The translations under genes were made by a program, and so were the position numbers. Shown in pieces: positions 57,116 to 64,000 of a stretch of 64,000 bases of DNA. The notes under the pieces were generated by a model. The model saw only the letters and a program-made list of their open reading frames with translations. It was not told the DNA's origin and searched no databases. The DNA is from Citrobacter sp. Res13-Sevr-PEB04-36 (GTDB lineage: Bacteria; Pseudomonadota; Gammaproteobacteria; Enterobacterales; Enterobacteriaceae). Within the stretch, counting starts at the first letter, position 1. Each line of letters begins with the position of its first letter. The stretch is taken from the NCBI RefSeq assembly GCF_015672735.1, contig NZ_JADABY010000025.1:1-64000 (forward strand), given 5' to 3'.

Positions 57116-57149
57116 GGATGACAGCCCTCCTGTCATCCACGTTTTTTTA
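57116..57149 (+). terminator. Intrinsic terminator after yddH
   Basis: GGATGACAG (57116-57124) and CTGTCATCC (57130-57138) form a perfect 9-bp stem with a CCCTC loop, followed closely by a T7 run. Confidence 0.92.
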
Positions 57150-57317
57150 TTCTGCTTTTTTCTTAAAACTTCCAAAAAAAACAATTAGATAAAACAGCCT
57201 CCCTGACCTTGCTGATTCATTCATGTGGATTATAGTTAAGTTTGCTCTAATTCAAATATCTAACCAAAACGCTATCCGTAGACACCGCACTTCCTGAAGT
57301 CTCTGAGAGGATTTACG

Positions 57318-59294
57318 ATGCAACTTAATAGAATCGCACAAAGTTTACTCCTGGCTGGGTTATTAACATCTTTTGCCGCCCCCGTTATGGCTGCTGAAGC
57401 GCCAAAAGACGCCACTGCCGCCACGCAACAGGCCAACAATGCGCTCTACAATCAACTACCGTTCTCCGATAACACCGACTTTACCGACGCCCATAAAGGT
57501 TTCATCGCCCCGATTCCTCAGGAGGTGATTAAAGGTGAGCAAGGTAACGTGGTGTGGAACCCGCAGCAGTACGCCTTTATTAAAGAAGGTGATAAATCAC
57601 CGGATTCGGTCAACCCAAGCCTGTGGCGTCAGGCTCAGCTAATCAACATCAGCGGACTGTTTGAAGTGACGGATGGCGTCTACCAGATCCGTAACCTCGA
57701 TTTGTCGAACATGACGATTATCGAAGGTAAAGAAGGCATCACCGTGGTTGATCCACTGGTCTCTGCTGAAACAGCTAAAGTAGGGATGGATCTTTACTTT
57801 AAAAACCGGGGTAACAAACCGGTTGTAGCGGTAATTTATACCCACAGCCACGTCGACCATTATGGCGGCGTACGCGGCGTTGTTGATGAAGCCGACGTGA
57901 AAGCGGGCAAGGTGAAGATTTATGCGCCAGCTGGCTTTATGGAAGCCGCGGTGGCGGAAAATATCATGGCCGGTAACGTCATGAGCCGTCGCGCCAGCTA
58001 TATGTACGGTAACCTGCTAAAACCGGACGCCAAAGGCCAGGTCGGCGCGGGACTCGGCACCACCACCTCTGCGGGCACGGTTACTCTGATTGCACCCACC
58101 AATATCATTGAGAAAGATGGGCAAAAAGAAGTTATCGACGGTCTGACCTATGATTTCATGTTGGCACCAGGCTCTGAAGCCCCGTCGGAAATGCTGTGGT
58201 ACATCGAAGAGAAAAAGCTGATTGAATCTGCCGAAGATGTCACCCATACCCTGCACAACACCTACTCGCTGCGCGGCGCTAAAATCCGTGAACCGCTGCC
58301 GTGGTCCAAATACATCAACGAAGCAATTGTACGTTGGGGTGATAAAGCGGAAATCCTGATGGCGCAGCACCACTGGCCAACCTGGGGTAACGACAAGGTC
58401 ATGACGCTACTGAAAAGCCAGCGTGACTTGTACCGTTACATCAACGATCAAACGTTACGTATGGCCAACGAAGGTCTGACCCGTGACGAGATCGCCGCGA
58501 ACTTTAAACTGCCGGACTCGCTGGCACATACCTGGGCCAACCGGGGCTACTATGGCTCTGTTAGCCACGATGTGAAAGCCACCTACGTGCTGTATCTCGG
58601 CTGGTTTGACGGCAACCCGGCCACGCTTGATGAATTGCCGCCGGAAGAAGCCGCGAAGAAATTCGTCGACTATATGGGCGGCGCCGATGCCATTTTGCAA
58701 AAAGCGAAGACTGACTATGACCAGGGTAACTACCGCTGGGTGGCGCAGGTCGTGAGCAAAGTGGTATTTGCAGATCCGAACAACCAGGCTGCACGTAATC
58801 TGGAAGCCGATGCGCTGGAACAGTTAGGCTACCAGGCTGAATCCGGGCCGTGGCGTAACTTCTACCTCACCGGTGCGCAAGAGTTGCGTAACGGCGTGGT
58901 TAAAGGGCCAACCCCGAATACCGCCAGCCCGGATACCGTCCGCGCTATGACGCCAGAAATGTTCTTTGACTATCTGGCGGTACATATTAATGGGCAGAAA
59001 GCGGGCGATGCGAAATCGGTATTCAACATCGACCTCGGTAGCGATGGCGGTAAATACAAGCTGGAGCTGGAAAACGGCGTGCTAAACCACACTGCCAATT
59101 CTGAAGCCAAAGACGCAGACGCAACTATCACGCTCAACCGTGACACGTTGAACAAAATCATCCTTAAGGAAGTGACGCTGAAACAGGCTGAACAGAGTGG
59201 CGATGTGAAGATAACCGGTGACGGCGCTAAACTTGATTCTATGCTGGGCTACATGGACAAATTCGAGTTCTGGTTCAATATCGTTACGCCTTAA
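57318..59294 (+). CDS. Periplasmic alkyl sulfatase (SdsA1/YjcS family)
   Basis: The 658-residue enzyme has a Sec signal peptide (about 1-25, PVMA/AEAP), a metallo-beta-lactamase domain with metal ligands in THSHVDHYGG (residues 175-184: His176, His178, Asp180, His181), a dimerisation domain, and a C-terminal SCP2-like domain (from about 530) that binds the alkyl chain. Such enzymes release sulfate from dodecyl sulfate and similar detergents. E. coli YjcS is the nearest known relative (661 residues). The gene is inserted between yddH and pptA, which adjoin in E. coli. GAGAGGA precedes the ATG. Confidence 0.9.
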   Translation: MQLNRIAQSLLLAGLLTSFAAPVMAAEAPKDATAATQQANNALYNQLPFSDNTDFTDAHKGFIAPIPQEVIKGEQGNVVWNPQQYAFIKEGDKSPDSVNPSLWRQAQLINISGLFEVTDGVYQIRNLDLSNMTIIEGKEGITVVDPLVSAETAKVGMDLYFKNRGNKPVVAVIYTHSHVDHYGGVRGVVDEADVKAGKVKIYAPAGFMEAAVAENIMAGNVMSRRASYMYGNLLKPDAKGQVGAGLGTTTSAGTVTLIAPTNIIEKDGQKEVIDGLTYDFMLAPGSEAPSEMLWYIEEKKLIESAEDVTHTLHNTYSLRGAKIREPLPWSKYINEAIVRWGDKAEILMAQHHWPTWGNDKVMTLLKSQRDLYRYINDQTLRMANEGLTRDEIAANFKLPDSLAHTWANRGYYGSVSHDVKATYVLYLGWFDGNPATLDELPPEEAAKKFVDYMGGADAILQKAKTDYDQGNYRWVAQVVSKVVFADPNNQAARNLEADALEQLGYQAESGPWRNFYLTGAQELRNGVVKGPTPNTASPDTVRAMTPEMFFDYLAVHINGQKAGDAKSVFNIDLGSDGGKYKLELENGVLNHTANSEAKDADATITLNRDTLNKIILKEVTLKQAEQSGDVKITGDGAKLDSMLGYMDKFEFWFNIVTP

Positions 59295-59305
59295 ACATAA
59301 CGTAC

Positions 59306-59330
59306 AACGGGCGGATTATCCGCCCGTTTT
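59306..59330. terminator. Terminator between convergent alkyl sulfatase and pptA genes
   Basis: ACGGGCGGA and TCCGCCCGT form a perfect 9-bp stem with a TTA loop (59307-59327), followed by TTTT on the plus strand. The other strand has AACG before it and is less T-rich. Confidence 0.85.
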
Positions 59331-59333
59331 CTC

Positions 59334-59561
59334 TCACATACTGTAACCCGGCTTTTTAATCAGCGTATCCATGTGCGGTGCGATATCCCTATCCCACACG
59401 CCCTGCCACGCCTCTGGCTCAATTTCATTCAGCGCAACGCTTACCGAGCTGTCTTTGCTTTGCAAATGACGAATAATGACTTCGGTAATATCCGCTGCCA
59501 GCGCGGATTTTTGTTCGTCATTCAAATCGCGGGGGAAACATTTAATATCAACGTGCGGCAT
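59334..59561 (-). CDS. pptA: PptA (YdcE), 4-oxalocrotonate tautomerase-like
   Basis: From ATG 59561 the product is 75 residues, closely like E. coli PptA (MPHxDIKCFPR; [22 protein letters not shown]). The catalytic Pro becomes N-terminal after removal of Met. AAGGAG lies before the start. It is 22 bp downstream of the LacI-type gene on the same strand, so the two may be co-transcribed. The longer frame to 59621 is rejected since it would bury the catalytic Pro. Confidence 0.94.
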   Translation of the reverse strand: MPHVDIKCFPRDLNDEQKSALAADITEVIIRHLQSKDSSVSVALNEIEPEAWQGVWDRDIAPHMDTLIKKPGYSM

Positions 59562-59583
59562 AGCAGGCTCCTTATTATTGTCT

Positions 59584-60588
59584 TTACGCGGACTCGCGTA
59601 CGATAAGATGAAATCCGACATCGATAATATCGTCTACACGAGGAATGTGTTCAATTCTGTCGGCGAGCAGCGAGGCGGCCCGCTGCCCAATGGCGCGTCG
59701 GTCTACGCTGACGGTGGTAATTGCCGGACGATTGCTGGCGGCGAAATCAAGATCGCCAAACCCCACCACCGCTAAATCGTGCGGCACCGTCAAGCCTCGG
59801 CTTTCGGCCTCCATAATCGCCCCCTGCGCCAGGGTATCCGAGCTACAGACAATCACATCAAATTCGCTGGCGGCAAAAAGCTGCGTCAAGCCACTGCGTC
59901 CCAACGCCAGCGAAGCCGGAAGCGGCACATCCACCTGCGGCACCGTGGTAATGCCATGGCGACTCAACACATCACAGAGCCCGTGTTTACGCTGGCCGGC
60001 GCGGCGATCGGCGGTCCATAACAGGCCCGGGCGACGATAACCTTTTGCAAGGAGATACTCAGCCACCGCCTGCCCAACTTTTTCGTGCGAGAACCCCACC
60101 AGCATATCGATGGGGGTTGGCGTCAAATCCCAGATTTCCACCACCGGGATGGCGGCGTTGAGGATCACTTTTTTCAGCTCAGCGGTGTGGTGGATGCCAG
60201 TGAGCACCACGCCGTCCGGTCGACGAGAAAGCAGAGTTGCTACCAGCTCGGCTTCAGTTTGCTGCGTATACCCAGCCACGCACAGCAAGATGTGATACCC
60301 ACGTTCAGCCAGTTCGTCGCTCAGCGACTGAATGGTATCGACAAACATATTGTTGTTAATTTGTGGGACCACCACCGCAATCAGTTTGCTACGTCGTGAG
60401 GCCAACCCCCCCGCCAGTGCGTTGGGAATATACCCGGTGGCGCGAACGGCCTGCATCACCTTTTCGACTGTTTTCGGGCGCACCAGCTGCGGGGTATTCA
60501 GCGCCCTGCTTACGGTCATTGGCGATAATCCCGCGGTGCGAGCAACATCTTCCAGCGTTGGTGCGCGCGGAGGTCTGGAATTTTTCAC
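59584..60588 (-). CDS. LacI-family regulator (GntR-like) of talarate/galactarate genes
   Basis: The 334-residue repressor has the LacI helix-turn-helix ([37 protein letters not shown]), hinge [20 protein letters not shown] and a sugar-binding domain ([38 protein letters not shown]). It resembles gluconate-operon GntR. It is divergent from the hexarate dehydratase gene, and three palindromes lie in the gap. The inducer is probably a hexarate or its dehydration product. Confidence 0.9.
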   Translation of the reverse strand: MKNSRPPRAPTLEDVARTAGLSPMTVSRALNTPQLVRPKTVEKVMQAVRATGYIPNALAGGLASRRSKLIAVVVPQINNNMFVDTIQSLSDELAERGYHILLCVAGYTQQTEAELVATLLSRRPDGVVLTGIHHTAELKKVILNAAIPVVEIWDLTPTPIDMLVGFSHEKVGQAVAEYLLAKGYRRPGLLWTADRRAGQRKHGLCDVLSRHGITTVPQVDVPLPASLALGRSGLTQLFAASEFDVIVCSSDTLAQGAIMEAESRGLTVPHDLAVVGFGDLDFAASNRPAITTVSVDRRAIGQRAASLLADRIEHIPRVDDIIDVGFHLIVRESA

Positions 60589-60713
60589 GGTTGATGCCTT
60601 TGTAAAAATCGCCGATGAAGCTGTGCATTATTCATCATGATTTCAGCCATTGCCAGCATCCCTGGCGCATAACGCAGAGAAAACAGCAGCTTAGTGAAAT
60701 ATCATTTTATAAA

Positions 60714-60729
60714 ATGTTAGCGCCATCAT
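60714..60729. promoter_or_regulatory. Operator-like palindrome 1 (LacI-type regulator)
   Basis: ATGTTAGCGCCATCAT is one of three similar imperfect dyads in the divergent gap, with a central GCGC, the core usual for GntR-like LacI operators. Confidence 0.6.
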
Positions 60730-60736
60730 AATGCTT

Positions 60737-60752
60737 TGTGCATTTTCACACA
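60737..60752. promoter_or_regulatory. CRP-like site inside an 11-bp inverted repeat
   Basis: TGTG-N8-CACA (60737-60752) fits the CRP pattern TGTGA-N6-TCACA at 8 of 10 positions; the flanks extend to a perfect 11-bp inverted repeat AATGCTTTGTG / CACAAAGCATT (60730-60759) around CATTTTCA. Confidence 0.55.
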
Positions 60753-60845
60753 AAGCATTGGAATGTGATGCTGCTTATAACAATAGACCCTTTCATCTCA
60801 GCACTTGTGATCAATTGTTCAAATCAGAAGCAATTTACTGGCGTA

Positions 60846-60882
60846 ATGATTGCGCCGCCATTAAAAATGTTAGCGCAATCAT
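60846..60882. promoter_or_regulatory. Operator-like palindromes 2 and 3 before the dehydratase gene
   Basis: ATGATTGCGCCGCCAT (60846-60861) and ATGTTAGCGCAATCAT (60867-60882) lie 21 bp apart, on the same helix face, 26 bp before the dehydratase ATG. Site 3 differs from site 1 by one base (GCGC-CATCAT versus GCGC-AATCAT). Confidence 0.62.
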
Positions 60883-60907
60883 TTGATAACCATCAGGAGA
60901 GAACAAC

Positions 60908-62104
60908 ATGTCACTAAGTGCGAATTCCGATGCCGTAACTTATGCCAAAACGGCCAACGCAAAAACAGCAGCTGAAACAGGCGACCGTATTGAGTGGGTA
61001 AAACTGTCTCTGGCCTTTCTGCCGCTGGCAACGCCGGTCAGCGATGCTAAAGTGCTCACCGGTCGCCAGAAACCGTTAACTGAAGTCGCCATTATCATCG
61101 CTGAGATCCGTAGCCGTGACGGATTTGAAGGGGTGGGATTTAGCTACTCGAAGCGCGCAGGCGGTCAGGGTATTTATGCGCATGCCAAAGAGATCGCCGA
61201 TAATCTGCTTGGCGAAGATCCGAACGATATAGACAAGATCTACACCAAGTTGCTGTGGGCCGGGGCTTCCGTTGGCCGCAGCGGGATGGCGGTCCAGGCC
61301 ATCTCCCCTCTCGACATTGCCCTGTGGGATATGAAGGCCAAGCGCGCGGGTCTGCCGCTGGCAAAACTGCTGGGCGCACATCGCGACTCCGTTCAGTGCT
61401 ATAACACCTCCGGAGGGTTCCTGCATACGCCGCTGGATCAGGTGCTCAAAAACGTGGTTATCTCCCGCGAAAACGGCATTGGCGGCATCAAACTGAAAGT
61501 CGGTCAGCCAAACTGCGCCGAGGATATTCGTCGCTTAACCGCGGTGCGTGAAGCGCTGGGCGATGACTTCCCGCTGATGGTTGACGCCAATCAGCAGTGG
61601 GATCGGGAAACCGCCATTCGCATGGGCCGCAAAATGGAACAGTTCAATCTGATCTGGATTGAAGAGCCGTTGGATGCCTATGACATTGAAGGCCACGCTC
61701 AGCTGGCCGCTGCGCTTGATACACCTATTGCAACCGGCGAAATGCTGACCAGCTTCCGCGAGCACGAGCAGTTGATCCTCGGTAACGCCAGCGACTTTGT
61801 GCAGCCCGACGCCCCACGCGTGGGCGGTATTTCGCCGTTCCTCAAAATTATGGACCTCGCGGCAAAACACGGGCGCAAGCTGGCTCCGCACTTTGCCATG
61901 GAAGTGCACCTGCATCTTTCCGCCGCCTACCCACTCGAACCGTGGCTGGAGCATTTTGAATGGCTGAACCCGTTATTCAATGAACAGCTGGAACTGCGCG
62001 ATGGTCGGATGTGGGTTTCAGATCGCCATGGTCTGGGCTTCAGCATGAGCGAACAGGCACGCCGCTGGACGCAGTTAAGCTGTGAGTTTGGCAAGCGCCC
62101 TTAA
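60908..62104 (+). CDS. L-talarate/galactarate dehydratase (enolase superfamily)
   Basis: The 398-residue enzyme has the length and sequence of Salmonella TalrD/GalrD (STM3697), which dehydrates L-talarate and galactarate. All catalytic residues are in their known positions: Lys195 and Lys197 in the KxK motif (GGIKLKVGQ), metal ligands Asp226, Glu252 and Glu278, and the Asp301-His328 dyad. AGGAGAG precedes the ATG. The transporter gene follows after 74 bp. Confidence 0.95.
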   Translation: MSLSANSDAVTYAKTANAKTAAETGDRIEWVKLSLAFLPLATPVSDAKVLTGRQKPLTEVAIIIAEIRSRDGFEGVGFSYSKRAGGQGIYAHAKEIADNLLGEDPNDIDKIYTKLLWAGASVGRSGMAVQAISPLDIALWDMKAKRAGLPLAKLLGAHRDSVQCYNTSGGFLHTPLDQVLKNVVISRENGIGGIKLKVGQPNCAEDIRRLTAVREALGDDFPLMVDANQQWDRETAIRMGRKMEQFNLIWIEEPLDAYDIEGHAQLAAALDTPIATGEMLTSFREHEQLILGNASDFVQPDAPRVGGISPFLKIMDLAAKHGRKLAPHFAMEVHLHLSAAYPLEPWLEHFEWLNPLFNEQLELRDGRMWVSDRHGLGFSMSEQARRWTQLSCEFGKRP

Positions 62105-62178
62105 CGTATCTGGCGGGGAATAATACCCGCCCTCTTTCCCTACAGAAATGCTCTCAAACCTAATAGCAGGAGTGGGTG

Positions 62179-63489
62179 ATGAACACAATAATAAAGCGCA
62201 CTAAAGTGCGTTACAGTATTTTGATATTTCTGTTTCTGGCCACCGTATTTAATTATGCCGATCGTGCAACGTTATCCGTCGTCGCACCGATCATGAGCAA
62301 AGAGTTGGGCTTTGATCCTGAAGCAATGGGGCTGGCCTTTTCTGCATTTGGTATTTCATACGTCATTATGCAATTGCCAGGCGGCTGGTTACTGGATCGC
62401 TACGGCTCTCGCCTGGTGTATGGCTGCGCGCTGATCGGCTGGTCGCTGGTGACCATGTTTCAGGGCACAATTTATCTGTACGCCAGTCCGCTGATCGTAT
62501 TGATTATCTTACGTCTGATGATGGGCGCTATCGAAGCCCCCGCCTTCCCCGCCAACAGTCGCCTGAGCGTACAGTGGTTTCCTAATAACGAGCGCGGGTT
62601 TGTCACCTCGGTTTATCAGGCAGCGCAATATATCTCACTAGGCATTATTACGCCGCTGATGACCATCATATTGCATAATTTGAGCTGGCATTTTGTCTTT
62701 TATTATATCGGGGCAATTGGCGTTATTCTGGGTATATTCTGGCTGGTTAAGGTCAGAGACCCGATGCATCACCCGAAAGTAAACCAGCAGGAACTTGATT
62801 ACATTCGTAATGGCGGTGGCGAACCATCGTTGGGAAATAAACAAGAACCGCAAAAAATCACCCTTGCACAGATTAAAAGCGTTTGCGTCAACCGAATGAT
62901 GATCGGTGTTTACATCGGGCAGTTCTGCGTCACATCCATTACCTGGTTCTTCCTGACCTGGTTTCCTACCTATCTGTACCAGGCTAAGGGAATGTCGATT
63001 CTCAAGGTCGGGTTTGTCGCCAGTATTCCTGCGATTGCCGGTTTTATCGGTGGATTGTTAGGTGGCGTATTCTCTGACTGGTTATTGAAACGCGGCTACA
63101 GCCTGACGGTTGCCCGCAAGCTGCCGGTCATCTGCGGGATGCTGCTTTCCTGCGTGATTGTTATCGCTAACTACACCTCTTCAGAATTTGTGGTGATCGC
63201 CGCCATGAGCCTGGCATTCTTCGCCAAAGGTTTTGGTAATCTGGGCTGGTGCGTACTCAGCGATACCTCACCAAAAGAAGTGTTGGGCATTGCCGGAGGC
63301 GTGTTTAATATGTGCGGCAACATGGCCAGTATCATCACCCCACTGGTTATCGGCGTCATCCTTGCCAATACCCAGTTGTTTGATTACGCCATTTTATACG
63401 TCGGCTCGATGGGGCTGATAGGGCTGTGCTCGTATCTGTTTGTCGTCGGACCGTTGGATCGTATTACCCTGACGCCGTCCGTCGCGTGA
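62179..63489 (+). CDS. MFS hexarate (talarate/galactarate) transporter
   Basis: The 436-residue ACS-family MFS protein (12 membrane segments) has NYADRATLSVVAPIMSKELG, GGWLLDRYGSRLVYG and RLMMGAIEAPAFPANSRLSVQWFPNNERG, as in glucarate/galactonate uptake proteins. ATG 62179 is preceded by AGGAG; the ORF extends one GTG codon earlier (62176). Its place after the dehydratase identifies the likely substrates. Confidence 0.9.
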   Translation: MNTIIKRTKVRYSILIFLFLATVFNYADRATLSVVAPIMSKELGFDPEAMGLAFSAFGISYVIMQLPGGWLLDRYGSRLVYGCALIGWSLVTMFQGTIYLYASPLIVLIILRLMMGAIEAPAFPANSRLSVQWFPNNERGFVTSVYQAAQYISLGIITPLMTIILHNLSWHFVFYYIGAIGVILGIFWLVKVRDPMHHPKVNQQELDYIRNGGGEPSLGNKQEPQKITLAQIKSVCVNRMMIGVYIGQFCVTSITWFFLTWFPTYLYQAKGMSILKVGFVASIPAIAGFIGGLLGGVFSDWLLKRGYSLTVARKLPVICGMLLSCVIVIANYTSSEFVVIAAMSLAFFAKGFGNLGWCVLSDTSPKEVLGIAGGVFNMCGNMASIITPLVIGVILANTQLFDYAILYVGSMGLIGLCSYLFVVGPLDRITLTPSVA

Positions 63490-63514
63490 TTTAACCGTAT
63501 GGCGATATTTCGCC

Positions 63515-63557
63515 CGCTGTTCCGGGACTTGCACTCCTGCGGAACAGCGTTTTTTTA
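63515..63557 (+). terminator. Intrinsic terminator after the hexarate transporter
   Basis: CGCTGTTCC (63515-63523) and GGAACAGCG (63541-63549) form a perfect 9-bp stem with inner CGGG/CCTG pairing possible, followed by T7. Confidence 0.92.
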
Positions 63558-63628
63558 CGCCAACGATTTGCTCAGCACACGCTGCGTCGAGGTTAGCCAT
63601 TTTCCCGCGGCACAGAGCGCGCCCCGGT

Positions 63629-64000
63629 TCACAGAACCTTCGACAAAAACTGCTGCGTGCGCGTATGGCGCGGATGATTCAGCACCTGTTCGCTGCTACC
63701 CTGCTCGACGATTTTACCATCAACCATAAACACCACCTGATCCGCCACCTCCCGGGCAAAACCAATCTCATGCGTTACCACCACTAACGTGGTACCGGAC
63801 TTTGCCAGGGCTTTAATGACATCCAGCACTTCGCCCACCAGTTCAGGATCAAGCGCGGATGTCGGTTCATCAAACAGCATCACACGCGGGTTCAACGCCA
63901 GCGCACGAGCGATGGCGATACGCTGCTGCTGCCCGCCAGATAAGTGTCGTGACCAGGCATCGGCTTTATGCCGCAAACCTACCGCATCCAGCAGGGTTAA
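63629..64000 (-). CDS. Polar amino acid ABC transporter ATPase (cut by window end)
   Basis: Only the C-terminal 123 codons are visible; the reading frame runs open to the window edge on the minus strand. It has the signature [19 protein letters not shown], Walker [15 protein letters not shown] and the D-/H-loop ([29 protein letters not shown]) of GlnQ/YecC-type ATPases. Walker A lies outside the window. The internal TTG at 63976 is not the real start. Confidence 0.85.
   Translation of the reverse strand, partial: LTLLDAVGLRHKADAWSRHLSGGQQQRIAIARALALNPRVMLFDEPTSALDPELVGEVLDVIKALAKSGTTLVVVTHEIGFAREVADQVVFMVDGKIVEQGSSEQVLNHPRHTRTQQFLSKVL

Noticed and set aside
60797-60825. Second CRP site near TGTGATCAATTGTTCA
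   Set aside because: Only the left half matches the consensus; the right half has 2 of 5 bases.

Overview
The window is enterobacterial chromosome, most like Citrobacter. It follows the E. coli order osmC-sra-maeA ... fdnGHI-yddG ... narUZYWV-yddE-nhoA-yddH-pptA and carries the Salmonella-type ompD/GFA/smvA/smvR block between yddG and narU, plus a Salmonella-type talarate/galactarate dehydratase. Species is inferred from gene content recalled from memory, not from a database search. I recognised no rRNA, tRNA, CRISPR array, insertion sequence or prophage.

Layout. 27-8441: a giant secreted heme peroxidase with RTX repeats and its type I export ABC protein and adaptor; no outer-membrane channel gene is visible. 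8600-10266: a VF530-type gene and the lipoprotein digH (yddW). 10410-15202: an IprA-like regulator divergent from a yiaWV-like pair, a methyl-accepting chemotaxis protein with a good flagellar sigma-28 promoter, and a solitary hdeB. 15602-22526: an RpiR-type regulator followed by ddpXABCDF (D-Ala-D-Ala hydrolysis and dipeptide import); a sigma-54 promoter and two NtrC-like sites precede the regulator, so the whole unit looks nitrogen controlled. 22554-29296: a LysR regulator divergent from a 3-hydroxybutyrate/acetoacetate catabolic operon (CoA transferase A and B, thiolase, 3-hydroxyacyl-CoA dehydrogenase, GntP-type permease, 3-hydroxybutyrate dehydrogenase), lying where E. coli has ddpF next to osmC.

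29339-32016: osmC, sra and maeA. 32082-35294: an ERIC element, an AT-rich exported endonuclease/exonuclease/phosphatase-family gene, and an ABC-F gene preceded by a likely leader peptide and attenuator-like hairpins (the most interesting regulatory signal here). 35482-36044: a complete higBA toxin-antitoxin pair. 36148-41912: the selenocysteine formate dehydrogenase-N operon fdnGHI (UGA at codon 196) and the exporter yddG. 42373-46162: an OmpD-like porin, a GFA-family protein, the efflux pump smvA and its TetR repressor with two operator-like palindromes. 46370-54464: the second nitrate reductase narUZYWV. 54585-59561: yddE, nhoA, yddH, a periplasmic alkyl sulfatase and pptA. 59584-63489: a LacI-type regulator, talarate/galactarate dehydratase and its MFS transporter with three operator-like palindromes. 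The window ends inside an amino-acid ABC ATPase.

Physiologically the backbone combines formate oxidation (Fdn) with nitrate reduction (NarZYV), stationary-phase and osmotic stress functions (OsmC, Sra), and peptidoglycan-peptide recycling. The inserted gene blocks add hydroxybutyrate, hexarate and alkyl-sulfate use, biocide efflux and an exported peroxidase.
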